From positions 22,118 through 86,117 of the forward strand of contig JAESPV010000081.1 of NCBI GenBank assembly GCA_016765495.1: a stretch of DNA of 64,000 nt, given 5' to 3'. Made by a program: the position numbers and the translations under genes. Within the stretch, counting starts at the first letter, position 1. Each line of letters starts with the position of its first letter. A model generated the notes under the pieces. The model worked only from the letters and a program-made list of their open reading frames with translations, did no database searches and had not been told where the DNA came from. This document shows, one piece after another, positions 1-9,430 of this stretch. The DNA comes from Desulfocapsa sp. GTDB lineage: Bacteria > Desulfobacterota > Desulfobulbia > Desulfobulbales > Desulfocapsaceae.

Positions 1-497
1 AAAATAATTCCGGCCAGCAGAACCAGGCCGCCAAAGATATGCACCAGTATATAGCGGAAGGAGGCCTGATAGCTTTTCTTCGTCTTTCTCCCAAGGATCA
101 GATACACCGAGGTTACAGCCATCACCTCCCAAAAGATATAGAGGGTGATAAGATCACCGGCAAAGACCACCATCAGGGAACTGCCAATATAGAGCAGAGC
201 ACTGACGAACTGGGTAGAATTCTTCTCGTAAAACCCATACAAAAAGGCGGCAAAGGCACTCAGGGTGAAGATATAGCCGAAGGCTTTGGACCATTTGTCG
301 ACCCGTAAGGTCTGCAGTTCAAAATCTGCCAGATGAAATGACAGGCTGGCAGCCATGTCCAGTTGACCGATGTGCCAGAAGGTCAGGGCTGGCAGAGCAA
401 TGACATACCAGTTCTTCACCTTGCCAGGTAGGAAGGGAACCAATAAGGCTCCCAGGATTAAAAGGAGACCGGGGGGCAAATTATTTATCAGCGTCAT
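1..497 (-). CDS. Mrp-type cation/H+ antiporter subunit, NuoM/MrpD-like (partial)
   Basis: Open minus-strand frame that runs off the left edge, so only the first 165 residues are visible. It is rich in membrane segments and carries YIFWEVMAVTS, which matches the conserved helix-5 glutamate of NuoL/M/N and MrpA/D proton-channel subunits. The ATG at 497 is preceded by a strong AGGAGAGG site six bases away and overlaps the end of the upstream gene by 17 bases. It is the last visible gene of the antiporter operon. Family membership is clear. Whether it is nearer MrpA, MrpD or NuoM cannot be settled from the fragment. Confidence 0.85.
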   Translation of the reverse strand, partial: MTLINNLPPGLLLILGALLVPFLPGKVKNWYVIALPALTFWHIGQLDMAASLSFHLADFELQTLRVDKWSKAFGYIFTLSAFAAFLYGFYEKNSTQFVSALLYIGSSLMVVFAGDLITLYIFWEVMAVTSVYLILGRKTKKSYQASFRYILVHIFGGLVLLAGII

Positions 498-741
498 AAT
501 AATCCTCTCCTTTTTTCAGGAAAAATCCGACGAGCTTAGCAAGCAAAATACTGCAGGAGCAGGCAATAAAACCAAGGAGCCCATAAAAGCCAAAAAAATC
601 TTCCTGGGGAAAATGGACTTTTCGCTGAATAAAAAACTCGAGCAGCAGGGAGAGAATACATATAGCCCACAGCAGTCGCCAGAGCATTTTCTTCGTCTTT
701 GGCTGATCAAAATATCCTAATTTAATATCCGTCTCCGGCAT
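481..741 (-). CDS. small two-helix membrane protein of the antiporter operon
   Basis: 86 residues with two hydrophobic stretches (roughly residues 20-38 and 50-75) separated by a basic/aromatic loop, and a charged C-terminus. The ATG at 741 follows an AAGGAG site. It lies between two NuoM/N-like subunits, overlapping the start of the next gene, so it is probably translated with them. I do not recognise a named family. From context it may be an accessory or assembly subunit of the antiporter complex. That role is inference only. Confidence 0.65.
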   Translation of the reverse strand: MPETDIKLGYFDQPKTKKMLWRLLWAICILSLLLEFFIQRKVHFPQEDFFGFYGLLGFIACSCSILLAKLVGFFLKKGEDYYDADK

Positions 742-898
742 GTTTAACTCCTTTTAACAAGCAGTGAAGAGTTCAGAACTGGTCATCGCCCCTTTTATTT
801 CTTTCACTACTCTATTCCTCTATTTTTCCAATCAGGCCCTTTGTCCAATTTAGGAACGAATACAACACAACGTTACCATCTCACTTGCCCTTTGCTCT

Positions 899-2389
899 TT
901 ACCTTCCACTCATCATAACCTGGGCAAAGCCGAGAAAGATGGAGGGGTAAAAGAATAAGATCACGGTCATTGTTGCCGTTATTGCAGGTGGCAACCAGCA
1001 CCAGAGTGGCGCTTCATTGATCTTGTTTTCAAAGAGGGACTCTTCCTCTGTACAGAAAAAAGCCTTGTAGACAATGGGGAGGAAGTAGGCGGCATTGAGA
1101 AACGAACTGATCAAATAGACAGCCAGGACCCAAGCCATGTCGGCTTCCAAGGCACCACGAACCATAAACAACTTACTGATCAGTCCCCCTGCTGGTGGCA
1201 GGCCGATGATACTTAATGACCCCACGAAAAAAGCAAACATGGTAAAGGGCATTTGCCTACCAATACCCACCATCTCGCTGATATATTTTTTTCCGGTGGC
1301 TACAAAAATGGCCCCGGCACAGAAAAACAGGGTGATCTTACCAAAGGCGTGCATGCCAATATGAGTCATGCCGCCTTCAACCCCCAGTTTTGAGGCAAGT
1401 CCAATGCCAAGAATGATATACGCTAATTGCCCCACCGTGGAAAAGGCCAGCCGCCTCTTTAAATTGTCCTGGGAGAGGGCGATAAGCGATGAAACAAGCA
1501 CCGTAAAAGAGGCAATGACACAGACGATGGTGTTGAGATTTTGACTGGCCAAGAGATCAATACCAAAAATACCTGTCAAAACTCTGCCAATGCTGAAAAC
1601 ACCTACTTTGACCACGGCCACAGCATGTAACAGAGCACTTACCGGAGTTGGCGCCACCATGGCGCCGGGCAGCCATGAATGGAAGGGCATCAGCCCGGCC
1701 TTGGAAAAGCCAAAGATAAACATGAGGAGTAAAGCGACCAACATTCCCTTTGATACCCCTTCCGGGAAAACCCCCATCGCATCAAAATCCAGGGTTCCGG
1801 TAATGGAGTAAGTGATCAACATGGCGGGCAGAGCCAGGCCAATGGATGTAGAAAGCAGATAGGTCAGGTATTTCCGGCCTCCTCCCCTGGCCTCTTTGTC
1901 CTGATGATGGGTTACCAGGGGGTAGGTGGATAGGGAAAGCAACTCATAAAAAAGGTAGAGGGTCAGGAGGTTTCCGCTGAAGGCCACCCCAAGGGTGGAT
2001 GACAGGGCCAGGGCAAAAAAACAGAAGTAACGGGTTTGGGCATGTTCTTTTTCTGCTCGCATATAGCCGATGGAGTAGATGGAGGTAACGATCCACAGCG
2101 ACGAGGCCACGATGGCAAAGAGCATCCCAAAGCCGTCAACGGTAAAAGAAAGGGAAATCCCGGGTAAAATTTTCCACAGTTCATAGGTGTGGGTATTACC
2201 GTCCAAAATCCAGCCGGCCATGGAAAGAACCAGGAGCAACTTGATACCGCCGGCCAGAAAGGTCCAAAATTCGCGCAAGTTTGGTTTGCTCCCGCTTACG
2301 GCAATCAGGGGGACAGCCACAAGAGAGGTCAGGATGGCCAGAAGGGGAGTGGCTTCTAGAAAAGGTATTTGTTCCATATTCGTGACCAT
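899..2389 (-). CDS. cation/H+ antiporter subunit D-like (NuoN/MrpD family)
   Basis: 496 residues, about 14 predicted membrane helices, the usual length for this family. Family motifs include LYLFYELLSLSTYPLVTHH (helix-5 Glu), FSKAGLMPFHSWLP with the channel Lys, and a downstream Ser/Thr-rich helix with ALLHAVAVVK. These are the hallmarks of proton/sodium-translocating antiporter subunits shared by Mrp complexes and complex I. It is one of three such subunits in the operon. The start may be the ATG at 2389 or the internal ATG at 2377; neither has a strong ribosome binding site. Acts in the inner membrane, probably in Na+/H+ exchange. Confidence 0.9.
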   Translation of the reverse strand: MVTNMEQIPFLEATPLLAILTSLVAVPLIAVSGSKPNLREFWTFLAGGIKLLLVLSMAGWILDGNTHTYELWKILPGISLSFTVDGFGMLFAIVASSLWIVTSIYSIGYMRAEKEHAQTRYFCFFALALSSTLGVAFSGNLLTLYLFYELLSLSTYPLVTHHQDKEARGGGRKYLTYLLSTSIGLALPAMLITYSITGTLDFDAMGVFPEGVSKGMLVALLLMFIFGFSKAGLMPFHSWLPGAMVAPTPVSALLHAVAVVKVGVFSIGRVLTGIFGIDLLASQNLNTIVCVIASFTVLVSSLIALSQDNLKRRLAFSTVGQLAYIILGIGLASKLGVEGGMTHIGMHAFGKITLFFCAGAIFVATGKKYISEMVGIGRQMPFTMFAFFVGSLSIIGLPPAGGLISKLFMVRGALEADMAWVLAVYLISSFLNAAYFLPIVYKAFFCTEEESLFENKINEAPLWCWLPPAITATMTVILFFYPSIFLGFAQVMMSGR

Positions 2390-2479
2390 AACCTGGAGAA
2401 GTTACGGTAAAATGTCTGAATTAAGGGTTGTAATAAGTTGCCCGTAAGGTGGACTCTCATATCTCAAGGTTAAGCATTT

Positions 2480-4015
2480 TTAAAAGAGTCCCGGCGGGAT
2501 GGAGGGACGAATCAGACCGTTGATAATATCCTTACTGTAGAGACCTATTAACAGCAGAGAGAAGGCGGTGATCACCATGGGCAGGAGCATGGATAAGGGT
2601 GCTTCAGCCACAAGCACTTTTACGTCATGGTGTCCAGACTTTTTCTCTTTGCTGAAATCAGGGAAAAATCCCGTTTCGATAATGCGGAAGAAAATTATGG
2701 CATTTATCAGACTGGAGAAGAGCAAGGCTCCCAGGAAGAACCATTGCCCCGCCTCATAAGCCCCAGTCACCAGGTACCACTTGCTGAAAAATCCGCAGGT
2801 TGGCGGGATACCAATCATGGCAAAAGCGCCAACCACAAAAACGGTGGCGGTGATGGGCATCTTTCTGAAAATACCGCGCATTGATTCCAGGCTTGAATCG
2901 CCTGTTTTATAGGTTACGGCGCCAAGGGCCATAAATACGCATAAGGTCATCATACCGTCTGCGAGAATATGGTAAACGGCACCGATATACCCATTTGCGT
3001 TTCCCAGCCAGGCTCCGCCCACCATATAGCCGACTTCTGCAATAACGATGTAGGTGAGCATCCGCTTAAGATTTTTTTGGCCAAGGGCAGAAATGGAGCC
3101 AAAAACAATCGCCACGGCAGCCATGGGCACCACCAGATTCTGCCATCCCAGAGTAACGAAAACATAGTTGGCGCTAAACACAGAAAACATCAAGCGAACC
3201 ATCATATAGACGGACACCTTGGTCATCAGGGGGGCAATCAGGCAACTGGAGGTGTTGGAGGCCAGTGTATAGGCGTTGGGCAACCAGCCATGGAGAGGAA
3301 AAAAGGCCATCTTTACCCAAATTCCCACCATAATCATGGCAAAGGCAATGGTAATGGACGTTGATTGATGCATGCTAAGCAAATCGAGAATTCCATGCAA
3401 ATCGGCCATATTCAGAGAGCCGGTCTTGGCGTAGAGATAACCGACGCCGAGAAGATAGAAACTGGCACCAATGGTGCCCATAATCAGATATTTAAAGGTA
3501 GCAAAATAGGATCTGCCCCGACCGAGCGCCAGCAGGCCGTAGGAAGCAAGGGCAGCGATTTCCAATGATACATAGAGATTGAAGGCGTCCCCCGTGGCTG
3601 TCATAGCTAACAGGCCGGAAATCAGTAGGCAGTACAGAGTGTAGTAGTTCGGAACCCGTTGTGGCACTCGTTCCTGCTCTGTTCTAAAGGGCACTTCTGC
3701 CGGGACGGTTCTTTTCGAATATAGCCCCACAAGGAGAGCCACCCCGGATACCATGCACAGAACCATACTGCTCAAGTGATCAATCACCAGTTCAATACCA
3801 TGGGGAGCAGGCCAGCCTCCGAGGTAATAATGGATTTTTTCACCTGTGGCGAGCACCTGATTTAAGGCGCCCAGGGCTGCGGCAAAGGTTCCTGCCATTC
3901 CCAGAACAAGCAGATAAAAACAGAGGGTATCGTTTTTCCGTCCAAAAATGGAGATGGCCAAGGCCATAAAGAGTGGAATTGCAATAATGAGGATGGGAAG
4001 TTGGCTTTGTATCAT
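2480..4015 (-). CDS. mrpD: monovalent cation/H+ antiporter subunit D
   Basis: 511 residues with about 14 membrane helices. The motifs YVSLEIAALASYG (helix-5 Glu) and WVKMAFFPLHGWLPNAYTLA (helix-7 Lys) place it in the MrpD/NuoM proton-channel family. The start ATG overlaps the stop of the preceding mrpC-like gene by four bases (ATGA), indicating translational coupling. Expected role: membrane-embedded exchange subunit of a multi-subunit Na+(K+)/H+ antiporter, supporting pH and sodium balance. Confidence 0.92.
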   Translation of the reverse strand: MIQSQLPILIIAIPLFMALAISIFGRKNDTLCFYLLVLGMAGTFAAALGALNQVLATGEKIHYYLGGWPAPHGIELVIDHLSSMVLCMVSGVALLVGLYSKRTVPAEVPFRTEQERVPQRVPNYYTLYCLLISGLLAMTATGDAFNLYVSLEIAALASYGLLALGRGRSYFATFKYLIMGTIGASFYLLGVGYLYAKTGSLNMADLHGILDLLSMHQSTSITIAFAMIMVGIWVKMAFFPLHGWLPNAYTLASNTSSCLIAPLMTKVSVYMMVRLMFSVFSANYVFVTLGWQNLVVPMAAVAIVFGSISALGQKNLKRMLTYIVIAEVGYMVGGAWLGNANGYIGAVYHILADGMMTLCVFMALGAVTYKTGDSSLESMRGIFRKMPITATVFVVGAFAMIGIPPTCGFFSKWYLVTGAYEAGQWFFLGALLFSSLINAIIFFRIIETGFFPDFSKEKKSGHHDVKVLVAEAPLSMLLPMVITAFSLLLIGLYSKDIINGLIRPSIPPGLF

Positions 4016-4410
4016 TCCGCGATTTTCTCCAGAATTTCGTCTTCTTCAATGGTGCCATAAACCCTATAGACCTTTTGAATAATGGCCAGCGCCACCCCAA
4101 GAGTTGCAACACCAACGACAATGGCGGTAAGCATAAGAACATGGGGAAGAGGGTTAGCATAGGCAGCAGCATCAATGGCGTGGGCGACAGCCCCATGGCC
4201 ATGACCATGGTCAACAATTGGTATAGTGGCACCCTTTTTCATAGAAACGGACACATAAAACAGGATAATGGCCGATTGAAAAATGGACATACCGATGACC
4301 TTTTTCATCAAATTATTTTTGGCAATCATGGCGTACATGCCAATCATTAATAATACGATAAAAGCCCAGTTATTGAATTGAGCCAGTACGATTTTGAAAA
4401 ATTCTTCCAT
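4012..4410 (-). CDS. mrpC: cation/H+ antiporter subunit C (NuoK-like)
   Basis: 132 residues with three helices typical of MrpC/MnhC (NuoK-like). It contains LPHVLMLTAIVVGVATLGVA, the conserved family segment. A histidine-rich loop (DHGHGHGAVAHAID) sits between helices 2 and 3, which is unusual. I chose the ATG at 4410 because it begins one base after the stop of the upstream mnhB-like gene. A 15-residue N-terminal extension would overlap that gene and has no membrane character. Confidence 0.9.
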   Translation of the reverse strand: MEEFFKIVLAQFNNWAFIVLLMIGMYAMIAKNNLMKKVIGMSIFQSAIILFYVSVSMKKGATIPIVDHGHGHGAVAHAIDAAAYANPLPHVLMLTAIVVGVATLGVALAIIQKVYRVYGTIEEDEILEKIAE

Positions 4411-4411
4411 C

Positions 4412-5161
4412 CTATAAGCCCTCGTCCATTTCTCCGCCTGACGCAAGGTCTGCATACAGGGAAATAATAATAAAGGTTACCGTGATGAAGACACCGATCT
4501 CAATGCCTAGCATTCCGTGGGATCTGGCCTCAACCTCTGTAGCCGGAAGGATCTTACTCAAACGGCTGTAGTCCAGAAAGTTCCCCCCAAGAAACAAGCA
4601 TATAATACCAATCCCTGCATAAATAAATACGCCCAGGCCTGAAAAGAACATTATCACCCGCTCCTTTATCTGGTTGAGAACCATCTTAAGGTCGTAGGAG
4701 ATGGCCAGCAGGATGAAGCTGGCTCCTGCGATGGCTCCCCCCTGAAAACCGCCACCGGGGCTATGGTGCCCATGGGCAAGAACATACAGGGCAAAAAGCT
4801 GCATCATAGGGACAATAAGCCGCGCTGCTGACTGAAGAATGATATCCTGGTCGGAACGGGAGGGCCGGGGCTTGACATCCTTTTTCTTACGGCGATGACT
4901 CCTGCGCAGAATTGTGAGTACGGTAATGCCGGCACAGAAAATCACCGCTGTTTCAAACATGGTGTCGTAGCCTCGATAATCGGCCAGGACAGCGGTCACA
5001 AAATTAGGAACAGACGTTTGTTCCATCGAGTTTTCGATATAATACCTGGAGAGATGGACGCTGGCTGGAGATTGTGGGTCACCCCAGTCAGGCAGGTCGC
5101 TGGTTGCTACCAACAGGACTGCACCAAGTGCTACACAGACGAGCAAAGCTATGAATTTCAA
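4412..5161 (-). CDS. antiporter subunit: MbhE-like N-terminus plus MnhB domain
   Basis: 249 residues in two parts. Residues 1-85 resemble the MbhE/MrpA-C-terminal piece, with helix, periplasmic loop, helix and YRGYDTMFETAVIFCAG. Residues about 110-245 are a MnhB domain with the conserved HGHHSPGGGFQGGAIAGASF segment. Fusion of these pieces occurs where the long MrpA subunit is split into separate genes, as here. The start overlaps the upstream mbhD-like gene by four bases. Confidence 0.9.
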   Translation of the reverse strand: MKFIALLVCVALGAVLLVATSDLPDWGDPQSPASVHLSRYYIENSMEQTSVPNFVTAVLADYRGYDTMFETAVIFCAGITVLTILRRSHRRKKKDVKPRPSRSDQDIILQSAARLIVPMMQLFALYVLAHGHHSPGGGFQGGAIAGASFILLAISYDLKMVLNQIKERVIMFFSGLGVFIYAGIGIICLFLGGNFLDYSRLSKILPATEVEARSHGMLGIEIGVFITVTFIIISLYADLASGGEMDEGL

Positions 5162-5421
5162 TCTTTAGTCCTCCGTTTGACATGAAGTGCGGTGCCCAAA
5201 AATAAAAACGTGGACACCCCGGCGCCGACCGCCGCTTCGGTGAAGGCTACGTCCACCGCAAGCATTCCCGTCCAGAGAATACACATGAAAAAACTATAGG
5301 CTCCAAGGACAATGGCTGAGCTCACCAGGTCTTTCAGTTGCAGGGCAACCACGGCACAGACCACCACCATGAGCAGAACTAACACATCAAATTGCCACAA
5401 TATCGCGTTGCTTACTTCCAT
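5158..5421 (-). CDS. MbhD-like antiporter/hydrogenase subunit
   Basis: 87 residues, three helices. The segment MLAVDVAFTEAAVGAGVST is the signature of the MbhD domain, equivalent to a C-terminal helix pair of MrpA. The ATG at 5421 was chosen because it follows the upstream mrpG stop by four bases; the longer frame would overlap mrpG by almost 90 bases. With the preceding MbhE/MnhB gene it reconstitutes the region that is part of MrpA in Bacillus-type operons. Confidence 0.88.
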   Translation of the reverse strand: MEVSNAILWQFDVLVLLMVVVCAVVALQLKDLVSSAIVLGAYSFFMCILWTGMLAVDVAFTEAAVGAGVSTFLFLGTALHVKRRTKD

Positions 5422-5425
5422 ATCC

Positions 5426-5794
5426 TCACGACCTCTCGTCTTTTTTGGTAAGAGAGTGGGAGACGGAGCCGTCTCTGATCCCCCAATGAGCAATTTTTGA
5501 ACCAAATCCAGCATCCATTATGGCGTGGGTCGCAGTGGGAGCACTGATGAATATTAAGACAGCGATAAAAATAATCTTAAAAGCCACCAGCAGATTCGCC
5601 ATATCCGGTTGATGGAGCTGATATGCGGCAAAACCGAATAAAATCATCACGGTCGAGAGGGTATCCCCCTTGCCCGCAGCGTGCATACGAGTATAAAAAT
5701 CAGGAAACCGCAAAACCCCAACTGTCGCTCCGAGAAAGAATATCCAACCGATTGCTGTAAACAGGACAACAGCCACATTTATATATGTACTCAT
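5426..5794 (-). CDS. mrpG: cation/H+ antiporter subunit G
   Basis: 122 residues. The conserved MnhG/MrpG core is present: LGVLRFPDFYTRMHAAGKGDT-like sequence, then two helices, then SAPTATHAIMDA. The C-terminal 30 residues are polar and less conserved. The start overlaps mrpF by four bases (ATGA). Small membrane subunit required for assembly and activity of Mrp antiporters. Confidence 0.92.
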   Translation of the reverse strand: MSTYINVAVVLFTAIGWIFFLGATVGVLRFPDFYTRMHAAGKGDTLSTVMILFGFAAYQLHQPDMANLLVAFKIIFIAVLIFISAPTATHAIMDAGFGSKIAHWGIRDGSVSHSLTKKDERS

Positions 5795-6090
5795 GGTTCA
5801 ACCTCTTCTTTTTTAGCTATTCCACCGCCAAATCTGGTTCTCTGGAAGAACCGAGCCGTGGCCAGAGATACCATAAAGTTCAACAATGCATAAGCAATGG
5901 CAATATCAATAAACATATCAACTCGGCCATTGGAGGCACCGATGATAATAATCAGTAATGTTGCTTTGGTGCCAATCATATTGACGCCAATAAGCCGATC
6001 AATGGCAGTTGGGCCCTTGATAACACGAAGCAGGGTCAAAAACATTAGTAGAATGATGGCTGTGCCCAGGAGGACGAAATAGGTTTCCAT
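5791..6090 (-). CDS. mrpF: cation/H+ antiporter subunit F
   Basis: 99 residues, three helices, with RVIKGPTAIDRLIGVNMIG, the MnhF/MrpF signature. A GTG start nine bases upstream is possible. I prefer the ATG at 6090, which overlaps the mrpE stop (TAATG) and has a GGGGTGG ribosome binding site at good spacing. Overlaps mrpG by four bases. Confidence 0.92.
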   Translation of the reverse strand: METYFVLLGTAIILLMFLTLLRVIKGPTAIDRLIGVNMIGTKATLLIIIIGASNGRVDMFIDIAIAYALLNFMVSLATARFFQRTRFGGGIAKKEEVEP

Positions 6091-6623
6091 TATTTCCACC
6101 CCTTCATGTTGTGAAGAATTTCCGGTTCAAATACAGCAGCAACACGCCGTTCCATGTCACTGAGAATTTCCCCGTCCCCACCAAGGTCTCCCGCAGCAGG
6201 TTCCGTTATGGCATGGACGAGAAAGATGCCGTCTTCAATTCGTATTGTCACCGTCCCTGGTGTCAAGGTGATGGAGTTTGCCAGGACAAATTGGGCAAAG
6301 GGTGTTTTCAGGTGTGACTCGAAGGTAAACATGTATGGATCAAGGACTTCTTCCATCTTCTTGGTGGTCAGAGCCAATCTGACAACATACATATTGGCAT
6401 AAATGATCTGGATCACCAGCCACACAGCGTAGTGAACAAATCGACCACCCTGCATAATCCTGTAGCCCAAACCCTTTTCACGATCCTGAAAAAGTACATT
6501 TCCAGACATCATTGCAACAATGGCGCTGGATATCACACCCAAAACCAAATGAAACAGATCAAATTTCCCTGACATGGCGATCCAAAGGATAAACATCAGT
6601 ACGAATGTCATAAAACCGAACAT
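6090..6623 (-). CDS. mrpE: cation/H+ antiporter subunit E
   Basis: 177 residues. N-terminal hydrophobic helices are followed by the soluble MnhE domain with ANSITLTPGTVTIRI, the family signature. It is the first gene of the minus-strand operon, so the operon promoter should lie between 6624 and about 7000. Only the C-terminal part is cytoplasmic. Standard Mrp subunit E, needed for a functional antiporter. Confidence 0.92.
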   Translation of the reverse strand: MFGFMTFVLMFILWIAMSGKFDLFHLVLGVISSAIVAMMSGNVLFQDREKGLGYRIMQGGRFVHYAVWLVIQIIYANMYVVRLALTTKKMEEVLDPYMFTFESHLKTPFAQFVLANSITLTPGTVTIRIEDGIFLVHAITEPAAGDLGGDGEILSDMERRVAAVFEPEILHNMKGWK

Positions 6624-7455
6624 AATTTTGTATGATCCTCTTTTTAGTTAGCCCATGGTCACTGTTGTCACGGGTAAATAATGAAAGGTGATAAATAATC
6701 GTTTTTCCGTGAGCAAAAGGAGAAAAAACGCACCACAGTCAGGTTTCCAGGAACAAAGGTTCCAGCTGCAATGGCTTCTGTAATATCCGTTCCTCGCAAA
6801 ATTGATACAACACACCTAAGAACACCACTTCATCTGACCGCCCCGACAACAAATACAAAAAAACCGTCAGAACATCAAGATTAATTCATTTAAAAAACCA
6901 CAAATAGCGAGATAACGGTGGTTCTGAAATTTCTGCACTGGTTTCGTTTGCTTCTAATACAACGCCCTTAAAATTTAGAAAATCAGATGTAAATCACGTT
7001 CAAGCCAAAATCCCAGAGAGCCTGAAATAAAAATATAAAACGGATTTTTTGTCAACTAGTTACACTCTTTTTGAGAGAGAATTTGTTTTAGCGAAATTGT
7101 TCATTACCGCATTGCAAGTTTTTAAACCTTAAAGATCAATCAAACGGAACCAGCGCCCATCGTTAATGAAAAGATAGGGAACCGGAATTACTGCTTTCCT
7201 CTTGACTTTTCTTACCATAAGTATCCCCTACTTCTCTCTCTAATCGTATTGCAATCAAAAACAAACGTCACACTAATACTCGCCATGTTGAATATGTCTC
7301 TGAAATGAAAAACAGAATAATGGAATGGAGTTAAGAGTAAACTCCTGCCCCTGCTTTTGTCCAAACATTTTCTTGCATGACATAATTAATTGTAAGTTCC
7401 TACTGTTACAATCAATTCAGTGTAAATTTAAACTCAATTTCAAAGGCAAACAATT
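6624..7455. other. 832-bp divergent intergenic region (mrpE / nptA)
   Basis: No convincing gene. It must hold the divergent promoters for the antiporter operon and the phosphate symporter. A weak A/T-stemmed hairpin is visible at 6700-6732. A 7-bp inverted repeat ATTGTAA...TTACAAT lies at 7389-7412, about 45 bases upstream of nptA, and could be an operator. No consensus promoter stood out by eye. Confidence 0.4.
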
Positions 7456-8628
7456 ATGGTTACGACAGCGGCAAAACATCCAAAAGACCCTCAGTTATCT
7501 TCGAGTAGCTCTAATGGACTACAGTGGTTCTACGTAGCCATGTTAGTGTATTTATTATTAGTTGCCGTCTCATTGATCGGCGGCGGCTTTAAAATTGCAG
7601 CGGGTGACCAGGCGAAAGAGCTGTTTGCCTTCGCCAGCAATCCCGTTACTGCGCTAGTTGTTGGCATCGTTGCCACTGCGTTGATCCAGTCATCTAGCAC
7701 AGTGACTGCAATTATCGTTGGCTTAGTAGCTGGTGGGTTGCCAGTATCCATAGCCATCCCCATGGTAATGGGGGCTAATATTGGAACAACAATTACCAAC
7801 ACAATTGTCAGCCTGGGACATGTAAAAAAAGATGACGAGTTCAGACGCGCTTTTGCGGCAGCAACGATTCATGACTTTTTCAATGTTATCAGTGTGGTCA
7901 TATTTCTGCCATTGGAAATCGCTTTTGGCTTTTTGGAGAAAATTGGTGCCTATTTAGCAGAATTTATGGTAGGCGGTGATGCCATGTCGACAAAGGGATT
8001 TAACTTCATTAAACCATTAGTGAAACCCCCGGTAAAATTTCTTCAGGATAATGTATTTGGCTTGCTACCTGATACAGTTAGCGGAATCATGATGATAGTG
8101 CTAGGCATTACCATGATCCTTCTTGTAATTACTCTAATTGGCAAGTTACTAAAAGTACTCATGGTTGGCAGGGCGAGAAAGATTATGCATACTGCGGTAG
8201 GCCGTGGTCCTATTTCTGGCATGGCTTCCGGTACGCTGATCACTACGTTAGTACAGTCTTCGTCTACAACGACGAGCTTGATCGTACCTTTGGCCGGTAC
8301 TGGCATTTTTACACTTCGCCAAGTATACCCATTTACTCTGGGTGCTAACATTGGAACCTGCATTACAGCTCTGCTTGCAGCAACTGCAATCACTGGCCCT
8401 AATGCCATTTTTGCATTACAAATTGCCTTGATTCACTTCATGTATAACCTGATCGGCGTAATAGTGATCTATGGCATACCCTTTTTAAGGGAAATGCCGA
8501 TATGGGCGGCTGAGAAGTTAGCGGATGCAACAGTGAAAAACAAGGTATATGCAGTTGCGTATATTGGCTCAGTTTTTTTTGTAGTACCCGGACTTTTAAT
8601 CGGATTGAGTCAGCATTTCGGCTGGTAA
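7456..8628 (+). CDS. nptA: Na+/phosphate symporter (NptA/PNaS family)
   Basis: 390 residues. The diagnostic duplicated motif is present twice: QSSSTVTAIIVGLVAGG (near residue 76) and QSSSTTTSLIVPLAGTG (near residue 267). Each is followed by GANIGTTIT- or GANIGTCIT-like sequence, giving the inverted-topology repeats of sodium-dependent phosphate transporters (Na_Pi_cotrans). About eight helices. It would import phosphate with Na+, drawing on the gradient that the neighbouring antiporter maintains. It heads a short operon with two small genes. Substrate assignment is by family. Confidence 0.9.
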   Translation: MVTTAAKHPKDPQLSSSSSNGLQWFYVAMLVYLLLVAVSLIGGGFKIAAGDQAKELFAFASNPVTALVVGIVATALIQSSSTVTAIIVGLVAGGLPVSIAIPMVMGANIGTTITNTIVSLGHVKKDDEFRRAFAAATIHDFFNVISVVIFLPLEIAFGFLEKIGAYLAEFMVGGDAMSTKGFNFIKPLVKPPVKFLQDNVFGLLPDTVSGIMMIVLGITMILLVITLIGKLLKVLMVGRARKIMHTAVGRGPISGMASGTLITTLVQSSSTTTSLIVPLAGTGIFTLRQVYPFTLGANIGTCITALLAATAITGPNAIFALQIALIHFMYNLIGVIVIYGIPFLREMPIWAAEKLADATVKNKVYAVAYIGSVFFVVPGLLIGLSQHFGW

Positions 8629-8655
8629 TAAATTAGACATAAAGGAGAATACGTT

Positions 8656-8928
8656 ATGAGCTCAGCAATCTCAAATAAACATGAATTAAACAATCGAATC
8701 TCAGATCTTGAAGATTCCTTAAAACAGTTAAAAACACAACTGCACCGTTTAGAAGAAGATGAGCAGCATGAGGCAATAGATAACCTGGAAATATACTTGG
8801 AGCAAATCGACCATAAATACGACAATCTTCGTAGTTTCTGGGGAGTTGTTGCCAATGAATTTCGAGAGCTGTTTGGAAAGTCAAAAACCGATGGTACATC
8901 TGAGCAAGGTGGTAAAAATGAAAGTTAA
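8656..8928 (+). CDS. coiled-coil hypothetical protein downstream of nptA
   Basis: 90 residues, almost entirely a charged heptad-like coiled coil between residues 8 and 60 (NNRISDLEDSLKQLKTQLHR). It follows nptA by 27 bases with an AAGGAG site, and its end overlaps the next gene by 11 bases. No named family recognised. Position suggests an accessory of the phosphate symporter. Cytoplasmic: no signal or membrane helix. Confidence 0.7.
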   Translation: MSSAISNKHELNNRISDLEDSLKQLKTQLHRLEEDEQHEAIDNLEIYLEQIDHKYDNLRSFWGVVANEFRELFGKSKTDGTSEQGGKNES

Positions 8929-9400
8929 AAAAGCTGCTGGTGTATGCGCATTACTATTAATTTTAAATTGCTCTTTCTCAATTGCAGGCGTGGAAACAAT
9001 CATACCTTTAAGCAGTGTACCGCAAAATTTGCTTTCTGAAGCTGAAAAATTACTACCCACTGCGACTTTCAACACTGCCAATACTGAGAAAGAAGCTGAT
9101 GGAACGTTGGTATACGAAATCCAGGGTACCCTGGAAGATGGCCGGAAAGTAGAGGTAGATGTGTTGGAAAATGGAGATATACAAGAGTTTGAAGTCGTGT
9201 ATAGCCTGGATCTAGTTCCCCGAGCTGTTATGAAAGCGATAGAAAAAAAGATGCCTGGTTTTACTCCGAGCTTTATTGAAGCGAGCCATTCGGCTAGTAA
9301 GAAGGTTGTAGGCTATGAGTTTGTGGGTGAGCTAGGCGGAAAACAACTGGACATTGAGGTCTCGGCAGATGGTCGCAGAATTGAGATTGCAGACCAATAA
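8918..9400 (+). CDS. exported PepSY-like protein
   Basis: 160 residues. The ATG at 8918 gives a clean signal peptide (basic MKVKKAAG, then a hydrophobic core ending FSIAG). The mature part contains two repeats of about 60 residues of the PepSY-like type, each with YE(I/F)xGxLxxGxxxxxxVxxxGxxxE. Such periplasmic domains occur beside transporters and sensors and may bind or inhibit partners. The longer frame starting at 8846 lacks the signal and overlaps the coiled-coil gene, so was rejected. Function unknown. Confidence 0.75.
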   Translation: MKVKKAAGVCALLLILNCSFSIAGVETIIPLSSVPQNLLSEAEKLLPTATFNTANTEKEADGTLVYEIQGTLEDGRKVEVDVLENGDIQEFEVVYSLDLVPRAVMKAIEKKMPGFTPSFIEASHSASKKVVGYEFVGELGGKQLDIEVSADGRRIEIADQ

Positions 9401-9430
9401 TTCCCAAGAACAAAGGTCATAGCCGTCAAA

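Noticed and set aside
39..720. Plus-strand frames of 89 and 116 residues at the left edge
   Set aside because: They are opposite clear antiporter genes with strong ribosome binding sites and have no family features.
7389..7425. Pho box upstream of nptA
   Set aside because: CTGTTAC occurs once, but the required repeated half sites with four-base spacing do not.
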